Of a stretch of 15,332 bases of DNA, positions 1 to 6,358 are shown piece after piece. How positions within the stretch are numbered: position 1 is the first letter of the stretch; each line of letters begins with the position of its first letter. The DNA is taken from the NCBI GenBank assembly GCA_024304875.1, contig JAMWZF010000014.1:1-15332 (forward strand), written 5' to 3'. Under the pieces are notes generated by a model that saw only the letters and a list, made by a program, of their open reading frames with translations, had not been told where the DNA came from and did no database searches. The position numbers and the translations under genes were made by a program. The DNA is from Paracoccaceae bacterium (lineage in GTDB: Bacteria > Pseudomonadota > Alphaproteobacteria > Rhodobacterales > Rhodobacteraceae).

Positions 1-112
1 CGGGTCCGTCCCCCTCGGCCTGATCCTCGGCCTGCCCTGGCCCCTCCTCGCCGCGCAGGCGGTCTGCCTCGCCCTTGCCGCCGCCTTCGTCCTGACCCGC
101 CCGAGCGAGTGA
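1..112 (+). CDS. C-terminal end of an unidentified membrane protein (5' partial)
   Basis: An open frame runs from base 2 to a TGA at 110-112 and has no start inside the window. The 36 visible residues are almost entirely hydrophobic, beginning GSVPLGLILGLPWPLL and ending in a short polar tail, LTRPSE. This fits one or two closing transmembrane segments of an integral membrane protein such as a transporter. The family cannot be named from so short a tail. It ends 64 bp before aroC on the same strand, so the two could be co-transcribed. The coding call rests on the lack of stops, the hydrophobic pattern and the clean end before the aroC ribosome binding site. Confidence 0.6.
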   Translation, partial: GSVPLGLILGLPWPLLAAQAVCLALAAAFVLTRPSE

Positions 113-176
113 CCCGGCGTTGCGCCGCTGCGGGCCATGCGCTACTCCTCCGCCGCCTGCAGCGGAGAGCGCCCCC

Positions 177-1304
177 ATGTCGATGAACACCTACGGCCAC
201 GTCTTCCGGGTCACCACCTGGGGCGAAAGCCACGGGCCCGCCCTCGGCGCCACGGTCGACGGCTGCCCGCCGGGCGTGCCGCTCACCGCCCCGGCGATCC
301 AGCAGTGGCTCGACAAGCGCCGCCCCGGCCAGAACAAGAACACCACCCAGCGGAACGAGCCCGACGCGGTCGAGATCCTGTCCGGCGTCTTCGAGGACGT
401 GACCACCGGCACCCCCATCCAGCTGATGATCCGCAATACGGACCAGCGGTCGAAGGATTACGGCGACATCGCCCAGACCTTCCGCCCCGGCCACGCCGAC
501 ATCACCTATCACCAGAAATACGGGCTGCGGGACTACCGCGGCGGCGGCCGGTCCTCGGCCCGCGAGACCGCCGCGCGAGTGGCCGCCGGGGGGGTGGCGC
601 GCGCCGCGCTGGACCGGCTCGTGCCCGGAGTTCAGATCAAGGGCTACATGGTCCAGATGGGCGAGAAGCGGATCGACCGGTCCCGCTTCGACTGGGACGC
701 CATCGACGGCAACGACTTCTGGTGCCCCGATCCGGGCGTCGTGCAGGAGTGGGAGGAGTACCTCCAGTGGCTCCGCAAGGACGACCACAACTCCGTCGGC
801 GCGATGATCGAGGTTGTGGCGCGGGGCGTGCCCGCCGGCCTCGGCGCGCCGGTCTACGGCAAGCTGGACACCGACCTCGCCGCCGCGATGATGTCGATCA
901 ACGCGGTCAAGGGCGTCGAGATCGGCGAGGGCATGGCCGCCGCCGGCCTGACCGGCCGCGACAACGCGGACGAGATCTTCATGGGGGAGAACGGGCCGGA
1001 ATACAGCTCGAACCACTCCGGCGGCATCCTCGGCGGGATCAGCACGGGGCAGGAGATCGTCGTGCGTTTCGCGGTCAAGCCGACCTCCTCGATCCTCTCT
1101 CCCCGCAAGTCGATCCGCATGGACGGCACCCCGACCGAGGTGGTGACCAAGGGCCGCCACGACCCCTGCGTCGGCATCCGCGCCGTGCCCGTGGGCGAGG
1201 CGATGATGGCCTCCGTTCTGCTCGACCACCTTCTGCTCGACCGGGCACAGACCGGCGGCGCGCGGGGTCAGATCGGCAATTCGGCCCCGAACCCCAGCCG
1301 CTGA
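177..1304 (+). CDS. aroC: Chorismate synthase
   Basis: This enzyme converts 5-enolpyruvylshikimate-3-phosphate to chorismate, the last step of the shikimate pathway, in the cytosol and with reduced FMN. The 375-residue product carries the family signatures: the N-terminal GESHGPALGATVDGCPPG around residues 16-33, the central GGGRSSARETAARVAAGG segment, and the C-terminal RHDPCVGIRAVPVGEAM. The length is close to the usual 360-370. The start is placed at ATG 177 because GGAGAG at 164-169 sits 7 bases upstream. An ATG six bases later (183) is possible, and an upstream extension to a TTG at 120 adds only arginine/proline-rich sequence unlike the family. The last 37 bases overlap the end of the convergent WYL regulator gene. 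Confidence 0.97.
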   Translation: MSMNTYGHVFRVTTWGESHGPALGATVDGCPPGVPLTAPAIQQWLDKRRPGQNKNTTQRNEPDAVEILSGVFEDVTTGTPIQLMIRNTDQRSKDYGDIAQTFRPGHADITYHQKYGLRDYRGGGRSSARETAARVAAGGVARAALDRLVPGVQIKGYMVQMGEKRIDRSRFDWDAIDGNDFWCPDPGVVQEWEEYLQWLRKDDHNSVGAMIEVVARGVPAGLGAPVYGKLDTDLAAAMMSINAVKGVEIGEGMAAAGLTGRDNADEIFMGENGPEYSSNHSGGILGGISTGQEIVVRFAVKPTSSILSPRKSIRMDGTPTEVVTKGRHDPCVGIRAVPVGEAMMASVLLDHLLLDRAQTGGARGQIGNSAPNPSR

Positions 1305-1969
1305 CGCAGGTAGTCGCGCAGCAGTGGCACCCGGCGGGGACGGTAGCTTTCGCCGGTTCGGGTCACTGACCTGATCCGCTCCATCCGGAACTGCCGAAAA
1401 TCCTGGCGCAGGCAGCACCAGGCGTGCAGCAGGACGAACCTGTCCTGAAATTCCACCAGCAACGGATAGACCCGCCGCTCCGTCACCCGCCCTTCCGCGT
1501 CCGCATAGCCGATATCCAGCGCCTCCTCGTCCCAGCAGGCCCGGCGACAGAGGCTGACCTCCTCCGCCGGCACCTCCCGCCGCTCGCGCCGCCAGATGTG
1601 CTGGGCCAAGGCCATCGCCTCGCGCTGCTGGCGTTCGGGCATCCGGGCGATCAGCTTGGTCTGCGCCGCCTCCGCCGCCTTCGCCAGCTCGGGATCGCCC
1701 GACTGCATCACCTCGCGCAGGCCCATGGACAGCGCCTCGATCTCCATCCGGTCGAAGTTCTGCGGCGGCAGGGCCCAGTCCTCGGTCAGGGTGTAGCCAT
1801 AGCCCGCCTCCCCCTCGATCCGCGCGCCGGCGGCGCGCAAGGCGTCGATGTCGCGGTAGATGCTGCGGGGGGACACGCCCGTCTCCTCCGCCAGCCGCGC
1901 GGCGGTGAGCGGCGGGCGCAGCGTCCGCATAACATGAAGCAGGCGAAAGAGGCGATCGGACCGGGCCAT
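1268..1969 (-). CDS. WYL-domain transcriptional regulator (YafY/DeoR-like)
   Basis: A 233-residue predicted DNA-binding regulator. Residues 1-60 form a winged helix-turn-helix of the HTH_11 type (LTAARLAEETGVSPRSIYRD, then a wing ending GYGYTL). Residues 130-205 form a WYL domain, seen in RFVLLHAWCCLRQDFRQFRM and the following ERIRSV. WYL domains are thought to sense small ligands or nucleic acid; the ligand here is unknown. The start is ATG 1969, with GAGGA about 6 bases upstream; a longer in-frame ATG at 2005 lacks a good ribosome binding site. It is divergent from a GST gene with a 72-bp gap, a common arrangement for a regulator and its target, so it may control the GST as well as itself. 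Its 3' end overlaps aroC by 37 bp. Confidence 0.9.
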   Translation of the reverse strand: MARSDRLFRLLHVMRTLRPPLTAARLAEETGVSPRSIYRDIDALRAAGARIEGEAGYGYTLTEDWALPPQNFDRMEIEALSMGLREVMQSGDPELAKAAEAAQTKLIARMPERQQREAMALAQHIWRRERREVPAEEVSLCRRACWDEEALDIGYADAEGRVTERRVYPLLVEFQDRFVLLHAWCCLRQDFRQFRMERIRSVTRTGESYRPRRVPLLRDYLRQRLGFGAELPI

Positions 1970-2041
1970 GCCGTCCTCATGCCAGAAACTGTCAGCAGGG
2001 ATCAATTAGGAGTGAAGGCAGATCAGCATAGGAGACACCCC
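1970..2041. promoter_or_regulatory. Divergent intergenic region between WYL regulator and GST, with a near-repeat
   Basis: This 72-bp gap must hold signals for two divergent genes. It contains two similar elements in the same orientation about 21 bp apart: GATCAATTAGGAG at 2000-2012 and GATCAGCATAGGAG at 2021-2034. The second includes the GST ribosome binding site. Two copies about two helical turns apart could be a binding site for the adjacent regulator, but this is inference. I could not assign convincing -35 and -10 boxes for either gene. Confidence 0.35.
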
Positions 2042-2659
2042 ATGATCACCCTCTTTCACAGCCCCAATTCCCGCTCCACCGCCATCGTCATGGCGCTGCA
2101 CGAGATGGAGGTGACCGACCGCGTCACCCTTCGCCTGACCGAAATTCCCCGCGCCGACGGCACCGGCCGGGCCGACCCGGCCAACCCGCACCCCGAGGGC
2201 AAGGTGCCCCTGCTCGACCACGACGGCGTGCATGTCTGGGAGCGTCCCGCGATCCTGACCTACCTCTCCGACCTCTTCCCCGACGCCCCCGGCATCCGCC
2301 CCACCGGCCACTCCCAGCGCGGGCCGTTCCTGTCCTGGCTCACCTACTACGGCGATGTGGTGGAGCCGGTCTTCATCATGAAGGCCGCCGAGTTGGAGCA
2401 TCCCTACATCACCGCCGGCCTGCGCGGCTTTGACGAGGTGGTGGCGCGCATGGCGGCGGCGCTGGCGGACGGACGGGAGTATCTGCTGCCGGACGGGTTC
2501 AGCACCGCTGACCTGCTCATGGCCTCGCCCTTCATGTGGTTCCGGGATTACCTGCCCGAGCATCCCGCGATCCGGGCCTGGTTCGGCCGCGTCACGGCGC
2601 GGGCCTCGGTTCAGGCCGTGGGCGCGCAGGACCAGCTGGACGCCAAGAAGGTCGCCTGA
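2042..2659 (+). CDS. Glutathione S-transferase family protein
   Basis: A 205-residue cytosolic protein with the GST architecture. Residues 1-80 are a thioredoxin-like domain opening MITLFHSPNSRSTAIVMALH, where the SPNSRS turn is the usual place of the catalytic or glutathione-contacting residue, followed by the cis-proline region GKVPLL and the ERPAILTYLSD glutathione-binding segment. Residues 90-200 are an all-helical domain ending in FSTADLLMASPF and the ravine-like PAIRAWFGRVTARASV typical of the C-terminal fold. The substrate is unknown; roles in detoxification or thiol chemistry are usual. ATG 2042 has GGAG 7 bases upstream. It is divergent from the WYL regulator, its likely controller, and convergent with the exporter gene, sharing a terminator hairpin. 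Confidence 0.93.
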   Translation: MITLFHSPNSRSTAIVMALHEMEVTDRVTLRLTEIPRADGTGRADPANPHPEGKVPLLDHDGVHVWERPAILTYLSDLFPDAPGIRPTGHSQRGPFLSWLTYYGDVVEPVFIMKAAELEHPYITAGLRGFDEVVARMAAALADGREYLLPDGFSTADLLMASPFMWFRDYLPEHPAIRAWFGRVTARASVQAVGAQDQLDAKKVA

Positions 2660-2665
2660 CCGGCC

Positions 2666-2696
2666 AAGGCCCCCGTCACACCGCGGCGGGGGCCTT
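2666..2696. terminator. Bidirectional terminator-like hairpin between GST and DMT exporter
   Basis: AAGGCCCCCG at 2666-2675 pairs perfectly with CGGGGGCCTT at 2687-2696 across an 11-base loop. It lies between two convergent genes, and each strand reads an A-rich left flank and at most two terminal T residues. The stem is strong but the T tract is short, so termination efficiency is uncertain. The stop codon of the exporter gene (2676-2678, minus strand) is inside the loop. Confidence 0.65.
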
Positions 2697-3560
2697 CGGC
2701 TTCTGCCGCGACAGCTGCACCGCGAGGATCCCCAGCATGATGACCGCGACGCCAAGGACGTCCCGCGGCCCCAGCGCCTCGCCCAGAAGGACCGCCGCCG
2801 TTGCGACCCCGAAGAAGGGCGTCAGGAAGTGAAACACCGCCGCCCGGACGGCGCCGATCCGGTTGACCAGCCAGAACCACGTTACGGTGGCAGCCAATCC
2901 CGGCACCAGCGTCGTGTAGATGAAGGAGACGATCAGCTGCCAGTTCCATGTGACCTCCAGCCTCTCGGTCGGCAGGCCCACGGCGGCCAACGCCACCGCG
3001 CCCACCAGCATCTGCAGCCCGACGACCATCAGGTAGTTTCCGCCCGAGGACGCCCCCCGCACCGCCATGGTCGCCACGGCGAGGGACAGGACACCGAGAC
3101 CGCAGAGCACCACGCCATAGAGATCCGCCCCGCCGGACAGGCGTGCGCCCATGATGATGACCACGCCCACGACCCCGGCAGCCAATCCTGCTGCGCCAAG
3201 CAGAGGCAGGCGTTCGCGGAAGATCGCCCAGCCGGCGATCGCCACGATCAGCGGCATGGTCGAGGCGATGATCGCCGCCAGCGAGGCCTCCACCGTCTGC
3301 ATCGCAACGAAGTTGAGGCCGAGGTAGAGGCCGTTCTGACAGAGACCGAAGATGAAGGTCGCGATCCACTGTTTCCGGGTGAGGCGCCAGGACTGGCCCA
3401 GCAGGAGGGCGATGCCGACGCCCAGCAGGCCCGAGATCAGGAAGCGCAGTGACAACGTCGTCAGCGGCGGCGCGTATTGCACGATGACCCGGGCCGAGGT
3501 GAAGGCCGAGGCCCACATGATGGCAAAGGCGATCCCCGCCCCCAGTCCGCGAATGTCCAT
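2676..3560 (-). CDS. DMT-superfamily (EamA) metabolite/drug exporter
   Basis: A 294-residue integral inner-membrane protein with about ten hydrophobic segments in two EamA repeats, roughly residues 5-135 and 150-285. The first repeat begins GLGAGIAFAIMWASAFTSAR and the second ends in GEALGPRDVLGVAVIMLGIL, both typical of the 10-TMS drug/metabolite transporter family. Members export amino acids, metabolites or toxic compounds; the substrate cannot be read from sequence. The start at ATG 3560 has GAGG about 6 bases upstream; a longer frame adds 61 residues of low-complexity sequence out of keeping with the family. A marR gene lies 62 bp upstream on the same strand, so it is probably the regulator, and the two may be one transcript. 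Confidence 0.93.
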   Translation of the reverse strand: MDIRGLGAGIAFAIMWASAFTSARVIVQYAPPLTTLSLRFLISGLLGVGIALLLGQSWRLTRKQWIATFIFGLCQNGLYLGLNFVAMQTVEASLAAIIASTMPLIVAIAGWAIFRERLPLLGAAGLAAGVVGVVIIMGARLSGGADLYGVVLCGLGVLSLAVATMAVRGASSGGNYLMVVGLQMLVGAVALAAVGLPTERLEVTWNWQLIVSFIYTTLVPGLAATVTWFWLVNRIGAVRAAVFHFLTPFFGVATAAVLLGEALGPRDVLGVAVIMLGILAVQLSRQKPKAPAAV

Positions 3561-3589
3561 GCCTGCCTCGCTGCTTGCTCGTCGCCTGC

Positions 3590-3601
3590 TAGCAATCGCT
3601 A
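3590..3601. promoter_or_regulatory. Candidate MarR operator upstream of the exporter
   Basis: TAGCAATCGCTA is a 12-bp palindrome with 10 of 12 positions symmetric. It sits in the gap between marR and the exporter, about 30 bp upstream of the exporter start. MarR proteins usually bind short AT-leaning palindromes of this sort. The core 8-mer GCAATCGC recurs, on the opposite strand, at 4116-4123 in the marR promoter. The assignment is inferred. Confidence 0.35.
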
Positions 3602-3618
3602 ACGGGAAGGACCAGCCG

Positions 3619-4056
3619 TCAATCGGTGCGTTCCCGCAGGGTGGAGACGATCCGGGCCGAAAGATCCATGAAGAGCTCGGCCTCCTCGTCTTCGATCTCG
3701 GCGAGGGCACGGGCATTGACGCTGGCGGCTGCTGCGATCGCATCCTCCTTCAGGGACCGCGCGTGTCGGGTCAGATGGATGATCCGTGACCGGCTGTCGG
3801 CCGGGTTGGGTTCGCGGGTGATCAACCCGTCCCGTTCCATCCGGCTCAGCGTCAGGGCAAGGGTCGGCTGCTCGATCCCGATCTCGCGGACCAGCTCGGC
3901 CTGGGTCTGGCCGTCCCGGTGCCAAAGAGCGAGAAGGGTGGGAAATTGGCCGGGGGTGAGCCCGTGCGGGCGAAGGGCTTCGGCCAGTGCCTGCTCGAAG
4001 AGGCGGGCCATCTGGGCGACGCGATAGCCGGCGGAGAAGGTGGCGAAGTCGGACAT
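3619..4056 (-). CDS. MarR-family transcriptional regulator
   Basis: A 145-residue winged helix-turn-helix regulator of the MarR type, which binds DNA as a dimer and usually responds to small phenolic or toxic ligands. The order is typical: dimerisation helix (FATFSAGYRVAQMARLFEQA), a central reader region (LTPGQFPTLLALWHRDGQTQ, AELVREIGIEQPTLALTLSR), a wing with REPNPADSRSRIIHLT, and a C-terminal helix (LMEDLS-like ELFMDLSARIVSTLRERTD). ATG 4056 is preferred over a TTG at 4062 because AGGTG lies 7 bases upstream of the ATG. It precedes the exporter on the same strand, so it probably controls that gene and itself. It is unrelated in sequence detail to the second MarR protein at 12790-13290. 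Confidence 0.92.
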   Translation of the reverse strand: MSDFATFSAGYRVAQMARLFEQALAEALRPHGLTPGQFPTLLALWHRDGQTQAELVREIGIEQPTLALTLSRMERDGLITREPNPADSRSRIIHLTRHARSLKEDAIAAAASVNARALAEIEDEEAELFMDLSARIVSTLRERTD

Positions 4057-4085
4057 GGACAAGCACCTGCAGATTTACATTTATG

Positions 4086-4114
4086 ACTATATAAAGTGTT
4101 TAAATAGCATGCAA
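4086..4114 (-). promoter_or_regulatory. Predicted marR promoter with overlapping palindromes
   Basis: On the minus strand TTGCAT (4109-4114) and TATAGT (4086-4091) are separated by exactly 17 bases, a good sigma-70-type match in the only AT-rich patch of the region. The -10 box lies within a 12-bp near-palindrome, ACTATATAAAGT at 4086-4097 (10 of 12 symmetric). The -35 overlaps GCAATGCGATTGC at 4111-4123, an inverted repeat with 5-base arms. Either could be an autoregulatory operator; no binding evidence is available. Confidence 0.5.
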
Positions 4115-4235
4115 TGCGATTGCGTCGGTATGCTCTCTTTTACTGAACTTCAGCGTCGCGTGCCGCAGAATTCATCTCCGTCACCATGACCCCTGCTGCG
4201 CAGCGAATTCTGGTCGGCACCTTGTCCGCCAAATG

Positions 4236-4260
4236 AAAAGGCCGCCCCAGAGGACGGCCC
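4236..4260 (-). terminator. Rho-independent terminator of the HU gene
   Basis: Read on the minus strand, GGCCGTCC (4252-4259) and GGGCGGCC (4240-4247) form an 8-position stem with one mismatch-type or wobble pair and a 4-base loop, followed by TTTT (4236-4239). It starts about 28 bases past the HU stop codon, the right place and orientation for this gene. Confidence 0.75.
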
Positions 4261-4287
4261 AGTCAGTCGCTTGATGATCCGACAGGA

Positions 4288-4575
4288 TCAGCCGTTCACA
4301 CTGTCCTTCAGGGCCTTGGCGATGGTCATCTTGACCACCTTGTCGGCGTCCTTCTTGATCTGCTCGCCGGTGGCCGGGTTGCGGACCATCCGCTCGGGGC
4401 GCTCGCGGCAGTAGATCTTGCCGACGCCGGGCAGGGTCACGGCGCCGCCGGCGCTGACTTCCTTGGTGATGATGCCGGTGATCGCGTCGAGAGCGGCGCC
4501 GGCGGATTTCTTGTCGCTGCCCATCTCCTCGGCAAGCGCGGCCACAAGCTGGGTCTTGGTCATGGGTTTGGCCAT
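4288..4575 (-). CDS. HU-family DNA-binding nucleoid protein
   Basis: A 95-residue small basic histone-like protein that binds and bends DNA non-specifically as a dimer. The HU fold is visible: two N-terminal helices (MTKTQLVAALAEEMGSDKKS, AGAALDAITGIITKEV), a beta-sheet core starting VTLPGVGKIYCRERPERMVR, the DNA-contacting arm NPATGEQIKKDADKVV with the proline that intercalates DNA (RNPATGE), and the closing helix AKALKDSVNG. The usual FKPGK near the C terminus is replaced by VKMTIAK, so this is a divergent HU rather than a canonical HupA/B. ATG 4575 has GGAG about 8 bases upstream. The gene is monocistronic, with its own candidate promoter and terminator. Confidence 0.95.
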   Translation of the reverse strand: MAKPMTKTQLVAALAEEMGSDKKSAGAALDAITGIITKEVSAGGAVTLPGVGKIYCRERPERMVRNPATGEQIKKDADKVVKMTIAKALKDSVNG

Positions 4576-4620
4576 GTGTCTGTCTCCTCGTTTGCCCGAT
4601 CTTGGGCTTTATGTTCGGAC

Positions 4621-4660
4621 ATTTAACGCGATGTAGTAGGCCCCCACAACAATTTGTGGG
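4621..4660 (-). promoter_or_regulatory. Candidate HU promoter with a palindrome over the -35
   Basis: On the minus strand TTGTGG (4644-4649) and TTAAAT (4621-4626) are 17 bases apart, and the predicted transcript would start about 40 bases before the HU ATG. A perfect inverted repeat, CCCACAA-CAAT-TTGTGGG at 4643-4660, has one arm on the -35 box. It has no T tract on either strand and so looks more like an operator than a terminator. The hexamers are only moderate matches. Confidence 0.35.
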
Positions 4661-4734
4661 CGCTCAAAGCAAGAAAAATAGGGGTTTTGAGCCACAATCG
4701 GCCCTTTTTTGCTCTCGCGGACCCCCGCCGACCC

Positions 4735-6216
4735 CTAGAGAAAGGCCGTTTCCTCGAAACTGCGCAGTTTCCGGCTGTGAATCCGCTCAAGCGGCATGTC
4801 CCGCAGACGCTCCATCGCGCGGACCCCGATCATCAGATGGCGGGCCACCTGGGTCTTGTAGAAATCCGAGGCCATGCCGGGCAGTTTCAGCTCGCCATGC
4901 AGCGGCTTGTCGGACACGCAGAGAAGCGTCCCATAGGGAACCCGGAAGCGGAACCCGTTCGCCGCGATGGTTGCGCTTTCCATGTCGAGGCCGATGGCCC
5001 GCGACTGCGACAGGCGCTGCACCGGGCCGGACTGGTCGCGCAGTTCCCAGTTGCGGTTGTCGATGGTGGCGACGGTGCCGGTCCGCATGATGCGCTTCAG
5101 CTCGTAGCCTTCCAGCTCGGTCACCTCGGCCACCGCCTCTTCCAGCGCGATCTGGATCTCGGCCAGTGCGGGAATGGGCATCCAGACCGGCAGGTCGTCG
5201 TCGAGGACGTGATCTTCGCGCAGGTAGCCGTGGGCCAGGACGAAGTCGCCCAACCGCTGCGAGTTCCGCAGCCCGGCGCAATGCCCGACCATCAGCCAGG
5301 CGTGCGGGCGCAGCACGGCGATGTGGTCCGTCGCCGTCTTGGCGTTGGAGGGGCCGACGCCGATGTTGACCAGCGTGATCCCGGCGCTGCCTTCGCGCTT
5401 GAGATGATAGGTCGGCATCTGCGGCAGCTTGGCCGGCACCGGCATCCCGGCCTCGGGGTCGGTGATCTCCACGTTCCCCGGGCCCACGAAGGCTGTGTAG
5501 CCGCTGTCGGGATCGGAAAGGGCCGTCCGGGCGAAGGCCTCGAACTCCTCGACGTAGAACTGGTAGTTGGTGAAGAGGACGTGGTTCTGGAAATGCTCGG
5601 GCGCCGTCGCGGTGTAGTGGGCGAGCCGGGCGAGCGAATAGTCGATCCGCTGTGCAGTGAAGGGCGCGAGCGGCTGCGATCCGTCGGGATAGGTGAACCC
5701 GTAGCCGTTGACGATGTCGTCGTGGGTGGTGCTGAGGTCCGGCACATCGAAGACGTCGCGCAACGGGAACTCCAGCGCGCCTTCCTGCGGCACGGTCAGG
5801 GCCGGGTCGTTGGCCACGGCGAAATGCACAGGCATCGGCGTGGCCGAAGGGCCGATCACGATGGGCGTGCCGTGGTTCTGGATCAGCAGGCCGATCTGCT
5901 GTTCGAGGTAGCCGGCGAAGAGATCCGGCCGTGTGATCGTCGTGGCATAGGTCCCGGGCAGGGACACGTGGCCGAAGGACAACCGGCTGTCGACGGCGGC
6001 AAAGCTCGTCGTGGTCAGCCGGATCTCGGGGTAATACGCGCGGTAGCGGCCCTCGGGCCGGCCCTCTGTCAGAGTGCCGACGAACTTCTCGCAGAGGAAG
6101 TCGGCCGCAGCGGTGTAGAGCTCGATCAGCCGGGCGACGGCGGCCTTGGGCTCGTCGAAAGCCTCGGCGCGGGGCACGTTCGGGGACAGGAAGCCGGAAG
6201 AGCCGTCAGCACTCAT
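4735..6216 (-). CDS. amn: AMP nucleosidase
   Basis: Cytosolic enzyme that hydrolyses AMP to adenine and ribose-5-phosphate, linking adenylate level to purine salvage. The 493-residue length matches the family (about 480-490). The N-terminal half is the AMN-specific domain. The C-terminal half is the nucleoside-phosphorylase fold, with NIGVGPSNAKT near 284-294, GHCAGLRNSQ, the catalytic-site GLDMESATIAANG near 409-421 and the AMN-specific CVSDKPLHGELKLPG near 433-447. ATG 6216 is chosen because GAGG lies about 7 bases upstream; a TTG at 6243 would add nine residues but has no good ribosome binding site. It is divergent from the SDR-like gene. A short frame at 6206-6271 overlaps its start by 11 bases. 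Confidence 0.95.
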   Translation of the reverse strand: MSADGSSGFLSPNVPRAEAFDEPKAAVARLIELYTAAADFLCEKFVGTLTEGRPEGRYRAYYPEIRLTTTSFAAVDSRLSFGHVSLPGTYATTITRPDLFAGYLEQQIGLLIQNHGTPIVIGPSATPMPVHFAVANDPALTVPQEGALEFPLRDVFDVPDLSTTHDDIVNGYGFTYPDGSQPLAPFTAQRIDYSLARLAHYTATAPEHFQNHVLFTNYQFYVEEFEAFARTALSDPDSGYTAFVGPGNVEITDPEAGMPVPAKLPQMPTYHLKREGSAGITLVNIGVGPSNAKTATDHIAVLRPHAWLMVGHCAGLRNSQRLGDFVLAHGYLREDHVLDDDLPVWMPIPALAEIQIALEEAVAEVTELEGYELKRIMRTGTVATIDNRNWELRDQSGPVQRLSQSRAIGLDMESATIAANGFRFRVPYGTLLCVSDKPLHGELKLPGMASDFYKTQVARHLMIGVRAMERLRDMPLERIHSRKLRSFEETAFL

Positions 6217-6358
6217 GGCCGGCCTCGCGGGTCTGTCGGTCAATCGGGGGGAAGAAAACGTCGGTCAACATCTCGTGCATATGCACAAATAGAGTGACAT
6301 GCGCAAGACGGGCGCTGCCCGCTTGCCATTCCCGGCCGCCTGCCGCAGGTCTGGGCGC
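6217..6358. promoter_or_regulatory. Divergent amn / SDR intergenic region with a perfect palindrome
   Basis: This 142-bp gap holds the upstream signals of two divergent genes. It contains GTGCATATGCAC at 6275-6286, a perfect 12-bp palindrome 59 bp from the amn start, as well as an AT-rich patch around 6280-6296. A palindrome between divergent genes is a typical operator position, but no regulator is encoded next to it and I cannot name the binder. I could not place confident promoter hexamers. Confidence 0.4.

Noticed and set aside
4166..4212. 8-bp inverted repeat CAGAATTC / GAATTCTG with a 31-base spacer
   Set aside because: The arms contain EcoRI-like palindromes and do not extend, no genes depend on it and no T tract follows.
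4186..4236. 16-codon frame starting MTPAAQRILV between marR and the HU terminator
   Set aside because: No ribosome binding site, and it runs into the HU terminator; likely chance.
4600..4734. Terminator for amn in the gap before HU
   Set aside because: A GC stem exists near 4715-4730, but on the amn strand it is followed by A residues, not T. A weak alternative with CCCCTATTTTT follows further on but has short stems.
6206..6271. Short 21-residue frame overlapping the amn start by 11 bases, possible leader peptide
   Set aside because: It has the right geometry for translational coupling, but its start has no good Shine-Dalgarno and no conserved feature; kept only as a remark in the amn entry.
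4654..6297. Long plus-strand open frame (547 codons) antisense to amn
   Set aside because: It is opposite an intact, motif-rich amn and has no recognisable domain.
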